From contig NZ_CP197246.1 of the NCBI RefSeq assembly GCF_052076145.1, positions 5,394,001-5,458,000 of the forward strand: 64,000 nt of DNA, in the 5' to 3' direction. The notes under the pieces were generated by a model that saw only the letters and a program-made list of their open reading frames with translations, did no database searches and was not told the DNA's origin. The position numbers and the translations under genes were made by a program. Source of the stretch: Kitasatospora sp052076145 (lineage in GTDB: Bacteria; Actinomycetota; Actinomycetes; Streptomycetales; Streptomycetaceae). Of this stretch, positions 57,205 to 64,000 are shown piece after piece. Every line of letters starts with the position of its first letter. The stretch's first letter is position 1.

Positions 57205-57789
57205 ATGAGCCTGACCATTGCCGCACTCACCTTCGGCATCATCTTCCTGGCCGAACTGCCGGACAAGACCGCCCTGGCCAGCCTCGTGCTCGGCACCCGC
57301 TACCGCGCGAGCTACGTCTTCGCCGGCATCGCCGCCGCCTTCGCCCTCCAGGTCGGCCTGGCGCTGGCGGCCGGCAGCCTGCTCGCGATGCTGCCGCAGC
57401 GCTGGGTCGAGGGGGTGACCGGCGCGCTCTTCCTGCTCGGCGCCCTGATGCTGCTCTGGCACAAGGACGACGGCGAGGACGGCCACGAGGCCAAGGAGCC
57501 CTCCTCCGCGAGCTTCTGGCGGGTTGCCGGGGCCAGCTTCGCCGTCGTCGCCGTCGCCGAGTTCGGCGACCTGACGCAGATCATGACCGCCAACCTGGCC
57601 GCCAAGTACGCCGACCCGCTCTCGGTCGGCATCGGCGCCTGGCTGGCCCTCTGCGCGGTGGGCGGCATCGCCATCGTGGGCGGGCAGAAGCTGCTGCAGT
57701 ACGTCCCGATGAAGGTGATCGTCAAGGTCGCGGCGGGCATCATGCTGCTGATGGCGGCCTTCAGCATCTTCAAGGCCGTCACCGGCTGA
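57205..57789 (+). CDS. TMEM165/GDT1 family cation transporter (manganese exporter type)
   Basis: 194 residues from ATG 57205. Six membrane segments in two repeats, each with the family motif E-x-x-D-K/L-T: FLAELPDKTALASLVLGTRY (helix 1) and AVAEFGDLTQIMTANLAAKY (helix 4). The acidic loop KDDGEDGHEAKE is cytoplasmic. GDT1/MntX-type proteins export Mn2+ (or Ca2+) in exchange for H+. Control by a yybP-ykoY riboswitch just upstream supports Mn2+ export when the metal is high. The second motif has Leu where Lys/Arg is usual in the first (EFGDLT), which is normal for the C-terminal repeat. Confidence 0.93.
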   Translation: MSLTIAALTFGIIFLAELPDKTALASLVLGTRYRASYVFAGIAAAFALQVGLALAAGSLLAMLPQRWVEGVTGALFLLGALMLLWHKDDGEDGHEAKEPSSASFWRVAGASFAVVAVAEFGDLTQIMTANLAAKYADPLSVGIGAWLALCAVGGIAIVGGQKLLQYVPMKVIVKVAAGIMLLMAAFSIFKAVTG

Positions 57790-57812
57790 CGCCCGGTCGG
57801 GGGCCCGCCTCC

Positions 57813-58694
57813 TCAGCCGGCGTAGTTGGCCATGGCTTCGCGGGTGTTCGGGCCGTAGACGCCCGAGGGGTCGCCGGAGACGGCGGCCATCCGCTGGAAG
57901 TACTTGACGGCGCGTTGGGTCTCGGCGTCGAAGGTGCCGGTGACGAGCGAGCTGTCGTACTTCCAGAACAGCGCGTCGGCCAGCTGCTGCTGCACGTCCG
58001 AGACGTCGGCGCCGGACATGCCCATGGTCAGCGTCCGGGGGCCGGTGCTGGTCGGCGGGGCCGAGGAGGGGGGCTGCGTCACGGGCGGCGGCGGTGCGGA
58101 GGAGGTGACGGCGCTCGGGGACGGCGTGGGGGGAGGGGTCGGACTGGCCGAGGCCGACGGGGTGCGGCTGGCAGAGGGGCTGGGCTTGCGGCTGGCGCTC
58201 GTCCGGGAGGCCGAGGGGCTCGCGGACTTCGTCGCGGCGGCCGGTGCCACGCTCGGTGCGGGCAGCAGGAGATCCGGCTGCGTACTGTCGGTCGTTCTCG
58301 GCAGGGCGGCCGCCGTGCCGCCGCCGGAGGGCGTGAGCACGAGCGCGAGGCCCGCGCCCACGGCGGCTATCCCGGCGCCCGCGGCGAGGATGACGGCCCG
58401 TCTGCGGCCGGATCTGCCGCGCTCCTGCACCCGCCGCTCGGCCCGGCCGCCCTGGTACTCGTAGGCGGGCCCGGGGGTGGTCGTCCGGTACGGGACGGGC
58501 TCGTAGGCCGGCGCCGGCAGCACCGGGTCCTGGTCGGCCACCGAGGGGGTGGTCGCCGACACGTACGGGCGGACCAGCGGGGGGCCCTCGATGTGCGGGA
58601 GGACGGCGGTGTCCTCGAAGTCGGGGTGCTCCGGGCGTTGCGGGTGCTGCGGGTGGTCCGGGTGGGCCGGGTGCCCCGGGTGCTGTCCCGGCAT
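57813..58694 (-). CDS. Membrane-anchored peptidoglycan-binding domain protein
   Basis: 293 residues. A His/Pro-rich cytoplasmic N-terminus (about 1-95: MPGQHPGHPAHPDHPQHPQR repeats) is followed by a basic stop (RRRAVILAAGAGIAAVGAGL) and one membrane segment, then an extracellular Ser/Pro/Thr-rich stalk (about 145-215), and a C-terminal PG_binding_1 domain (about 218-293): LTMGMSGADVSDVQQQLADA, FDAETQRAVKYFQRMAAVSG, GVYGPNTREAMANYAG. It anchors in the membrane and binds peptidoglycan outside. There is no catalytic domain, so the role is probably structural or targeting. The His-rich tail could bind metal, a guess suggested by the neighbouring Mn exporter. Confidence 0.85.
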   Translation of the reverse strand: MPGQHPGHPAHPDHPQHPQRPEHPDFEDTAVLPHIEGPPLVRPYVSATTPSVADQDPVLPAPAYEPVPYRTTTPGPAYEYQGGRAERRVQERGRSGRRRAVILAAGAGIAAVGAGLALVLTPSGGGTAAALPRTTDSTQPDLLLPAPSVAPAAATKSASPSASRTSASRKPSPSASRTPSASASPTPPPTPSPSAVTSSAPPPPVTQPPSSAPPTSTGPRTLTMGMSGADVSDVQQQLADALFWKYDSSLVTGTFDAETQRAVKYFQRMAAVSGDPSGVYGPNTREAMANYAG

Positions 58695-58895
58695 GGCCGG
58701 TCCTCCTCGGTTCGGGTGGCGGACGCGCCTGATTATGCAGCAGGTTCGGAGGCGGTGACAGGGAGGGTGATCCGCTCTCGGCAGGGATTGTCCCGGTTGT
58801 TGCTGATATCGAATCGGTGAACGGTTTGTGGGGCCTCGGGTGCGGATGGCCCAGTCAAATGCCGTGGAACGGTGTATTCCGGGCCATGATGGTCA

Positions 58896-58914
58896 GACTG
58901 AATGATCATCAGTC
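58896..58914. promoter_or_regulatory. Palindrome upstream of the MFS-winged-helix gene
   Basis: GACTGA-N7-TCAGTC is a perfect 6-7-6 inverted repeat, ending 42 bases before the MFS start codon, in an AT-rich promoter region. The rest of the 260-base divergent gap holds no gene. Confidence 0.5.
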
Positions 58915-58956
58915 GAGATGCCCGGCGCGCCGGGCCTCACCACCGAGGAGCTGGCC

Positions 58957-61020
58957 ATGGCGGACCCGGCGGCCCAGCGTGTCACCACCCCGGCCGCAGG
59001 CCCCCCGGAGGTGACGCCGCACAACCTCTGGGTGCCGATCAGCGCCTTGCTGCTGGCGATGCTGCTGGCCGCCCTCGACCAGACCATCGTCTCCACCGCG
59101 CTGCCGACCATCGTCAGCGACCTCGGCGGCCTGGAACACCTCTCGTGGGTGGTCACCGCCTACATGCTCGCCTCCACGGCGGCCACCCCGCTCTGGGGCA
59201 AGCTCGGCGACATGTACGGCCGGAAGCGCTTCTTCCAGACCTCCATCGTGATCTTCCTGGTCGGGTCGGCGCTCTGCGGCATCGCCCAGAACATGGGCGA
59301 ACTGATCGCCTTCCGTGCCCTCCAGGGCCTGGGCGGCGGCGGCCTGATGGTGCTCTCCCAGGCCATCGTCGGCGACCTCGTCTCCCCGCGTGACCGGGGC
59401 AAGTACCAGGGCCTGTTCGGCGCCGTCTTCGGTGTCACCAGCGTGCTCGGGCCGCTGCTCGGCGGTGTCTTCGTCGACAACCTGAGCTGGCGGTGGGTCT
59501 TCTACATCAACCTGCCGATCGGCGCCGTCGCCCTCGTCGTCATCGCCGCCGTGCTGCACGCCGGCGAGACCAAGCGGCAGCACCGGATCGACTACCTGGG
59601 CACCTTCCTGATCGCCTCCGTCGCCACCTGCCTGGTGCTGATGACCTCGCTCGGCGGCACCAGCTGGCCGTGGGGCTCCTGGCAGATCATCGGCCTCGGC
59701 GTGCTCGGCGTCGTCCTGCTGGTCGCGTTCGTCTCGGTCGAGCGCGCGGCCGCCGAGCCGGTGCTGCCGCTGCGGCTGTTCCGCTCCCGCACCTTCAGCC
59801 TCGTCGCCGTGGTCTCCTTCGTGGTCGGCTTCGCGATGTTCGGCGCGCTGACCTTCCTGCCGACCTTCCTCCAGGTCGTCATGCAGGTCTCGCCGACGAT
59901 GTCCGGCATCCACATGCTGCCGATGGTGCTCGGCATGCTGCTCACCTCGATCGGCTCCGGCCAGATCGTCGCCCGCACCGGCCACTACCGGATCTTCCCG
60001 ATCCTCGGCACGGCCGTCACCACCGTCGGCCTGTTCCTGCTCTCCCGGCTCACCGAGCACAGCAGCACCACCGAGATGAGCTTCTACTTCCTGGTCTTCG
60101 GTCTGGGCCTCGGCCTGGTCATGCAGGTGCTGGTGCTCATCGTCCAGAACTCCGTCGGGTACGAGGACCTCGGCGTCGCCACCGCCGGGGCGACGTTCTT
60201 CCGCTCCATCGGCGCCTCCTTCGGCGTCTCGATCTTCGGCAGCATCTTCGCCAGCGGCCTGAACGACCGGCTCGCGGACGCCGTCGCGGGCGTGCCGCTG
60301 CCGCCCGGCTTCAACCCCGCCGCCGTCACCTCGGACCCGCACGTCATCGCCGGCCTCCCGCCCGCGCTCCAGAGCGGGATCTACCACGCGTACGCCGAGT
60401 CGATCACCCGGGTCTTCCTCTACGCCGTCCCCGTCGCGGTCGTCGCCTTCGTCCTCTCGCTCTTCATCCGCGAGCAGAAGCTCCGTTCCACCGTCACCGC
60501 CCCCGACCTCAGCGAGTCGATCGGCCTCAACCCCGTCGAACGCTCCTCGCTGGACGAGATCGCCCGCGCCCTCTCGGTGCTCAGCACCCGCGACGCCCGC
60601 CGCGACCTCTTCCGCCGCATCACCGCCGAGGCCGGGCTCGACCTGCACCCCGCCTCCAGCTGGCTGCTGCTCCAGATGCACCACCAGGGCTCCGCCGAGC
60701 CCGCCGAACTCGCCGAACGCCGGATCGTCCCGATCAACGTCATCGAGGACGCCGCCCGCGAGGTCGAGAGCCGGGGCCTCGCCGTCCGCAACGGCCTCCC
60801 GCTGCGGCTCACCGAGCCCGGCGAGGAAGCCGCCATCAAGCTGGTCGCCGCCCGCCGCAGCCAACTCGGCAAGCTGCTCGGCGACTACGACGAGAAGCAG
60901 TACGCCGACCTCGCCGAGCTGCTCAACCGCCTCAGCTCCACCCTCTGCGGCGACCAACGCGACAAGCCCGACCGCACGGCCGCCCCGGCCGTCCCGCACA
61001 GCGAGGGCCGTTCGTTCTAG
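58957..61020 (+). CDS. DHA2-family MFS transporter with C-terminal winged-helix-like domain
   Basis: 687 residues from ATG 58957 (GAGGAG six bases upstream). Residues about 25-520 form a 14-TM DHA2 transporter: LDQTIVSTALPTIVSDLGGL (motif D1), LWGKLGDMYGRKRFFQTSIV (motif A), FRALQGLGGGGLMVLSQAIV (motif B), GPLLGGVFVDNLSWRWVFYI (motif C). It then continues past the last helix (LFIREQKLRSTV) into a soluble domain of about 160 residues resembling a MarR winged helix: DEIARALSVLSTRDARRDLF, ASSWLLLQMHHQGSAEPAEL, REVESRGLAVRNGLPLRLTE. Cytoplasmic placement could allow sensing or self-regulation. This fusion is seen in some actinobacterial EmrB-type pumps. Confidence 0.88.
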   Translation: MADPAAQRVTTPAAGPPEVTPHNLWVPISALLLAMLLAALDQTIVSTALPTIVSDLGGLEHLSWVVTAYMLASTAATPLWGKLGDMYGRKRFFQTSIVIFLVGSALCGIAQNMGELIAFRALQGLGGGGLMVLSQAIVGDLVSPRDRGKYQGLFGAVFGVTSVLGPLLGGVFVDNLSWRWVFYINLPIGAVALVVIAAVLHAGETKRQHRIDYLGTFLIASVATCLVLMTSLGGTSWPWGSWQIIGLGVLGVVLLVAFVSVERAAAEPVLPLRLFRSRTFSLVAVVSFVVGFAMFGALTFLPTFLQVVMQVSPTMSGIHMLPMVLGMLLTSIGSGQIVARTGHYRIFPILGTAVTTVGLFLLSRLTEHSSTTEMSFYFLVFGLGLGLVMQVLVLIVQNSVGYEDLGVATAGATFFRSIGASFGVSIFGSIFASGLNDRLADAVAGVPLPPGFNPAAVTSDPHVIAGLPPALQSGIYHAYAESITRVFLYAVPVAVVAFVLSLFIREQKLRSTVTAPDLSESIGLNPVERSSLDEIARALSVLSTRDARRDLFRRITAEAGLDLHPASSWLLLQMHHQGSAEPAELAERRIVPINVIEDAAREVESRGLAVRNGLPLRLTEPGEEAAIKLVAARRSQLGKLLGDYDEKQYADLAELLNRLSSTLCGDQRDKPDRTAAPAVPHSEGRSF

Positions 61021-61052
61021 ACTTCGCCCCTCGTCCTAGGGGGGATGCACCG

Positions 61053-61742
61053 ATGGCTGCTCGCCGGTACTGGTTCGTGCTGATGGCATACGGGGCTGCG
61101 CTCGCGCTGTCGCTGCCGCTCTACCTCCGGCCCGGGGAGCAGTGCGTGCCGGGCACCGGCTGTGGGGTGGGCATCAGCTCGCCCGTAGGGGTACTGGGCT
61201 CGTACGAGCTGGCCCGGCCCGGAGTGCTCCAGCTCTACTGGGCGGTGGCCCTGCTGCTCACCACCGCTGCCGCCACCTGGTGGTACCGCAGGGCAGGGCG
61301 GCTCGGCCGTGCGTTGCCCGCGCTGGTCACCGCCGGGGTGGTGAGCCTGCTGACGGTCGTCCTGACGGCGGCGGAGTGGCACGGCTTCCGGAGCCCGAGT
61401 GCGGTCGTGGAGACGGCCGAGCTGCTCCTCTTCAACGGTGCCACGCCGCTGGTGGTCTCCGCCCTGGCCCTGCTCGCCCTCGCGGCGGGGGAGCGCAGCG
61501 CCGCGCTCGCGGCCTTCGCCGTGCTGTACGGGGGAGTGGCGTACGTCGCGGCGACGTACGACTCGCTCTACGTGCTGAGCGGGCTCGGGCTGCCGGTCGA
61601 CGTGTTCAGCGACCCGGCGGGTGTCCGGCAGCTGCTCGGCATCGCCGCCCCGGCGGCCCTGTTGCTGCTGGCGGCCGGGGCGGCGTGGCTGTTGCCGGGG
61701 CGTCAGAGGTCGATCGAGCGGCCTTCCTCGATCACGGCGTAG
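61053..61742 (+). CDS. Integral membrane protein, unknown function
   Basis: 229 residues from ATG 61053 (AGGGGGGATG region upstream as ribosome site). Five or six membrane segments with Ala/Leu/Val-rich helices: YWFVLMAYGAALALSLPLYL, LQLYWAVALLLTTAAATWWY, ALVTAGVVSLLTVVLTAAEW, and LGIAAPAALLLLAAGAAWLL near the end. A Cys pair in GEQCVPGTGCGVG lies outside in the first loop and could form a disulfide. No family is recognised. The last 40 bases overlap the convergent GNAT gene on the other strand, so its last 13 codons are shared sequence. Confidence 0.65.
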   Translation: MAARRYWFVLMAYGAALALSLPLYLRPGEQCVPGTGCGVGISSPVGVLGSYELARPGVLQLYWAVALLLTTAAATWWYRRAGRLGRALPALVTAGVVSLLTVVLTAAEWHGFRSPSAVVETAELLLFNGATPLVVSALALLALAAGERSAALAAFAVLYGGVAYVAATYDSLYVLSGLGLPVDVFSDPAGVRQLLGIAAPAALLLLAAGAAWLLPGRQRSIERPSSITA

Positions 61743-62593
61743 CCGGCGGTGGTGTAGAGGTTCATCGCGACCTCGTTGCCGCCGAAGACGTTGAACATCA
61801 GCGCCGTGTCGCCGCCCGCGAGTGTCGCCTGCTCGCCGAGCGCCATCGAGTCCCGGCCGTAGCCCTTGCCCCGGTGCTCGGGCGCTATGTGCAGCGAGAA
61901 GCCGAAGGTCACGCCGGGCTGGTGGCCGTGGTGCAGCCAGCCCGTCCCGACCGGCTCACCGCCTGCCAGGGTCGTCGTCACGGTGTGGCCGGGCGTCTCC
62001 AGGCCCTGCGGGAGCAGCTTGGCGAAGTCCGAGTCGGACTTGGTCTGCGCTTCCTCGGGCGTCCAACTGCCGGAGCGCACCATGTCGGCGGCGTAGCCCG
62101 CCTTCTCCGAGGCCACCCAGGCCGGGTACTCCTCGGCCGTCATCGGCCGGGCCGTCAGCCGCTCGGAGCTCAGGGGCGCCCCGATCACCTTCAGCCTGGT
62201 CTGCGCGCCGACGTTGTAGTCCGCGAAGGTGTCGTCCGGCGTGGTCATCCGTACGGACAGCTGGCGCGCCCCGTGCTCCGCACACCACCGCTCGGCCCAC
62301 TCCCGGGCCGCCGCCCGGTGCTGCTCCGCCCCCGGCACCGTCCACAGATCGCCGAGCGAGCCCATCGGCGCGCCGTATGCCTCCCGGACGCCCGCCGCGA
62401 CGTACCCGACCGGGGCCCCGTCGTCGTCGGCGATCTCGGCGACCGTCCAGTCCGCGAGCTCCCTGCGGGCCCGCTCGACGTACCAGGTCAGTGCCCCTTC
62501 GCCGAGGCCGACGCTCGCGTACCAGTCGCGTACCCGCTGCTCGAAGCCGGACTGCCAGGTGCTCGTCTCATCAATGATCTTGATAGCTGTCAC
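61703..62593 (-). CDS. GNAT acetyltransferase, two-domain
   Basis: 296 residues from GTG 62593. Two GNAT-like halves: the first (about 1-125) carries VAEIADDDGAPVGYVAAGVR and WAERWCAEHGARQLSVRMTT; the second (about 145-296) is the active-looking domain, with LHIAPEHRGKGYGRDSMALG (acetyl-CoA motif Q/R-x-x-G-x-G as HRGKGYG) and MFNVFGGNEVAMNLYTTAGY. Tandem GNAT folds of this size are common in streptomycetes, with unknown substrates. It is convergent with the membrane protein gene at 61053, overlapping it by 40 bases, and divergent from the next GNAT gene. Confidence 0.87.
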   Translation of the reverse strand: MTAIKIIDETSTWQSGFEQRVRDWYASVGLGEGALTWYVERARRELADWTVAEIADDDGAPVGYVAAGVREAYGAPMGSLGDLWTVPGAEQHRAAAREWAERWCAEHGARQLSVRMTTPDDTFADYNVGAQTRLKVIGAPLSSERLTARPMTAEEYPAWVASEKAGYAADMVRSGSWTPEEAQTKSDSDFAKLLPQGLETPGHTVTTTLAGGEPVGTGWLHHGHQPGVTFGFSLHIAPEHRGKGYGRDSMALGEQATLAGGDTALMFNVFGGNEVAMNLYTTAGYAVIEEGRSIDL

Positions 62594-62675
62594 CCCGACA
62601 CGGTAGTCGGAGCCCCGGCGACCGTCACCGGATTTGTCCGCGCTGCGCCGCACCCCCTCCCGGCATGATGGGGGG

Positions 62676-63236
62676 ATGGCCGAACTCCTGGACCCTGCTG
62701 CCGAGCTCCGCGTCTCCTTCCTGGAGGCGGTGGCCGAGTTCCGGGCGGACCGTGAGTACCCGGTGCCGTGGTTCGTGACCGACATCGACCCCGAGGCGCT
62801 GACCGAAGCGTCGGCCTTTCCCGGTTACGTCGCTCGGGTGCTCGGTGAGCGTGAGCTGAGTGGGGTCCGGGCGGACGGGTTCGTCGCGCAGACCACCCTC
62901 TGGTGGGTCGAGGACGCCCATGTGCTCGGCCGCCTGGCGATCCGCCACTACCTGACGCCGAAGCTGGAGCGGCTCGGCGGCCACATCGGCTACGACGTCC
63001 GCCCCGGGGCCCGCCGTCGGGGCCACGCCACCGCGATGCTCGCCGCCGCCCGGCCTGTCGCCGCAGCCCTCGGTGTCGAGGAGGCCCTCCTCACCTGCGC
63101 CGCGACCAACACCGCCTCCCGCCGGGTCATCGAGGCCAACGGCGGCCGGTTCGTCGACACTTCGGGCGACCGCCTGCGGTACGTCGTCCCGACGCGGCAG
63201 GGGATGGATGAGGTGCGGTCGGGGCGGAGTTCGTAG
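62676..63236 (+). CDS. GNAT family acetyltransferase
   Basis: 186 residues from ATG 62676. GNAT fold: VSFLEAVAEFRADREYPVPW, WVEDAHVLGRLAIRHYLTPK, IGYDVRPGARRRGHATAMLA (acetyl-CoA loop ARRRGHA) and LLTCAATNTASRRVIEANGG, a layout like Mnat/YedL-type or predicted acetyltransferases with a GNAT-type C-terminal Asn. Substrate unknown. The last 20 residues (PTRQGMDEVRSGRSS) are disordered and may be dispensable. Divergent from the two-domain GNAT gene; the 82-base gap between them holds both promoters but no clear element. Confidence 0.85.
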   Translation: MAELLDPAAELRVSFLEAVAEFRADREYPVPWFVTDIDPEALTEASAFPGYVARVLGERELSGVRADGFVAQTTLWWVEDAHVLGRLAIRHYLTPKLERLGGHIGYDVRPGARRRGHATAMLAAARPVAAALGVEEALLTCAATNTASRRVIEANGGRFVDTSGDRLRYVVPTRQGMDEVRSGRSS

Positions 63237-63298
63237 GGTGGGGTCGGCGGCGCCGGAGTGGGGCCGCCGGGTCGGAACGAGCAGGGGAGAGGTGTGTC

Positions 63299-63628
63299 GT
63301 GGGCAGTGTGGTGAAGATCAACGTGCTGACCGTGCCGTCGGAGATGCGGGAGAGCCTGGAGCAGCGGTTCTCCGCGCGGGCCGGGGCGGTGGAGAACTCG
63401 GACGGCTTCGAGTGGTTCGAGCTGCTGCGGCCGGTGGAGGGGACGGAGCAGTACCTCGTCTACACCCGCTGGGCGAGCGAGGAGCACTTCAAGGCCTGGA
63501 TGGAGGGCCCGATGCAGGCGGCCCACCGCCCGCCCGCCGCCGAGGGCGAGGTGCCCCAGCGTCCGGCCGCGACCGGTTCGACCCTCTGGTCCTTCGAGGT
63601 CGTCCAGTCGACCGGCCCCAAGGCCTGA
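63299..63628 (+). CDS. Antibiotic biosynthesis monooxygenase-fold (ABM) protein
   Basis: 109 residues from GTG 63299 (GAGAGG upstream). A single ferredoxin-like ABM domain: VKINVLTVPSEMRESLEQRF, GFEWFELLRPVEGTEQYLVY, TRWASEEHFKAWMEGPMQAA, then a Pro-rich turn and LWSFEVVQSTG. The pattern of FEWFELLRP then YTRWxSEEHFKAW matches HmoA/HmoB-like heme monooxygenases and related small dimeric oxygenases. The key heme-binding residues (Asn/His/Trp) cannot be confirmed by eye. A terminator follows 15 bases after the stop. Confidence 0.85.
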   Translation: MGSVVKINVLTVPSEMRESLEQRFSARAGAVENSDGFEWFELLRPVEGTEQYLVYTRWASEEHFKAWMEGPMQAAHRPPAAEGEVPQRPAATGSTLWSFEVVQSTGPKA

Positions 63629-63643
63629 CGCACCGGTGCGTCG

Positions 63644-63675
63644 ACCTGACCCAGGGGACGCCCCCTGGGTCAGGT
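63644..63675. terminator. Perfect 14-bp hairpin, bidirectional terminator
   Basis: ACCTGACCCAGGGG / CCCCTGGGTCAGGT with an ACGC loop. It overlaps the stop codon (63670-63672) of the convergent S-component gene, ending both transcripts. Confidence 0.88.
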
Positions 63676-64000
63676 GAAGGTGACCGGCGCCGCGAAGGCG
63701 GCTCGCCGCAGGGCCCGCCGGAGGGTGCGCAGGACGGGGGCGCCGATCGTGAGGGAGAGCACGGCCGTCAGGGCGGCGCGGGGGAGGTCCCAGCCCAGGG
63801 ACGTGGTGAGGCAGTAGGCCGCGAAGCGGGGCAGGTTGGCGCTCAGCGGGTCGCCGGGGACGAAGGAGATCGAGCTGCTCAGACCGCCGATGTAGGGCCA
63901 GCCCTGGAGGTTCATGACGGTGCCGTAGACGAGGGCGGCGGCTGCGCCGTAGCAGGCGAGCAGGGCGAGTTCGCGGCGGCCGCGCAGGGTGGCCGAGCCG
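63670..64000 (-). CDS. ECF transporter S component (5' end outside window)
   Basis: The frame is open to the window edge; 109 codons are visible and the start lies outside. The seen part has hydrophobic helices: ELALLACYGAAAALVYGTVM, NLQGWPYIGGLSSSISFVPG, ANLPRFAAYCLTTSLGWDLP, and AALTAVLSLTIGAPVLRTLR followed by a basic tail. The YGTVMNLQGWPY, SFVPG and TSLGWD elements match the C-terminal half of actinobacterial ECF S components (vitamin or other small-nutrient binding subunits). Which nutrient is bound is not known; EcfA ATPases and EcfT, if linked, lie beyond the window. Confidence 0.8.
   Translation of the reverse strand, partial: GSATLRGRRELALLACYGAAAALVYGTVMNLQGWPYIGGLSSSISFVPGDPLSANLPRFAAYCLTTSLGWDLPRAALTAVLSLTIGAPVLRTLRRALRRAAFAAPVTFT

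Overview
The window is high-GC DNA packed with short-spaced genes, GTG starts and strong Shine-Dalgarno sequences. Gene families such as SAV_2336-type and Trypco1 (CU044_2847) proteins, XRE-DUF5753/DUF6879 cassettes, a mycothiol-dependent isomerase, a sortase-type LPETG surface protein and a Pls-like synthetase point to Streptomycetaceae (Streptomyces or Kitasatospora). It reads as ordinary chromosome with several accessory islands. I saw no rRNA, tRNA, IS element, phage or CRISPR array.

Layout. 1-5.3 kb: a truncated teichoic-acid-type glycosyltransferase, a small secreted protein, a mycothiol-dependent isomerase, and an XRE/DUF6879 cassette whose edge looks like a deletion scar containing a flavoprotein remnant. 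5.3-8.5 kb: VOC and GNAT enzymes, a three-gene operon (membrane protein, helical protein, SUKH protein) and a frameshifted PhzF gene. 8.6-13.2 kb: SEDS protein, UppP and glyoxylate carboligase. 13.3-20.8 kb: small membrane proteins, two TetR regulators, a secreted trypsin-like protease, an AidB-like dehydrogenase plus amidohydrolase operon, and an LPETG-anchored protein. 20.9-27.1 kb: a four-gene NTP-dependent conflict-type system (Trypco1, trypsin-VMAP, MoxR ATPase, SAV_2336N/caspase-like/TIR). 27.1-29.8 kb: kynureninase and tryptophan dioxygenase with a divergent Lrp regulator. 29.9-33.7 kb: ABC exporter and two-component system. 33.8-36.5 kb: MarR-controlled MFS pump and a MarC protein.

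36.6-42.5 kb: RidA, an IclR regulator, a PfkB (KDG-type) kinase, a DSD1-like PLP deaminase, a D-aminoacylase-family deacylase and KDPG aldolase. Together these could turn N-acetyl-glucosaminate into pyruvate and glyceraldehyde-3-phosphate. A secreted chitinase with chitinase-type promoter repeats lies 2.5 kb downstream. 42.5-44.5 kb holds a hypothetical protein, a DoxX protein and a lipoprotein.

46.9-52.2 kb: an M1 peptidase coupled to a Pls-type single-module NRPS with membrane domains, behind several palindromes. 52.4-56.2 kb: MarR plus MFS and a protein O-mannosyltransferase. 56.2-57.8 kb: a FetB-like permease, then a yybP-ykoY (manganese) riboswitch ahead of a TMEM165/GDT1 cation transporter. 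57.8-64 kb: a membrane-anchored peptidoglycan-binding protein, an MFS pump with a fused C-terminal winged-helix-like domain, two GNAT enzymes, a monooxygenase-fold protein and a truncated ECF S component.
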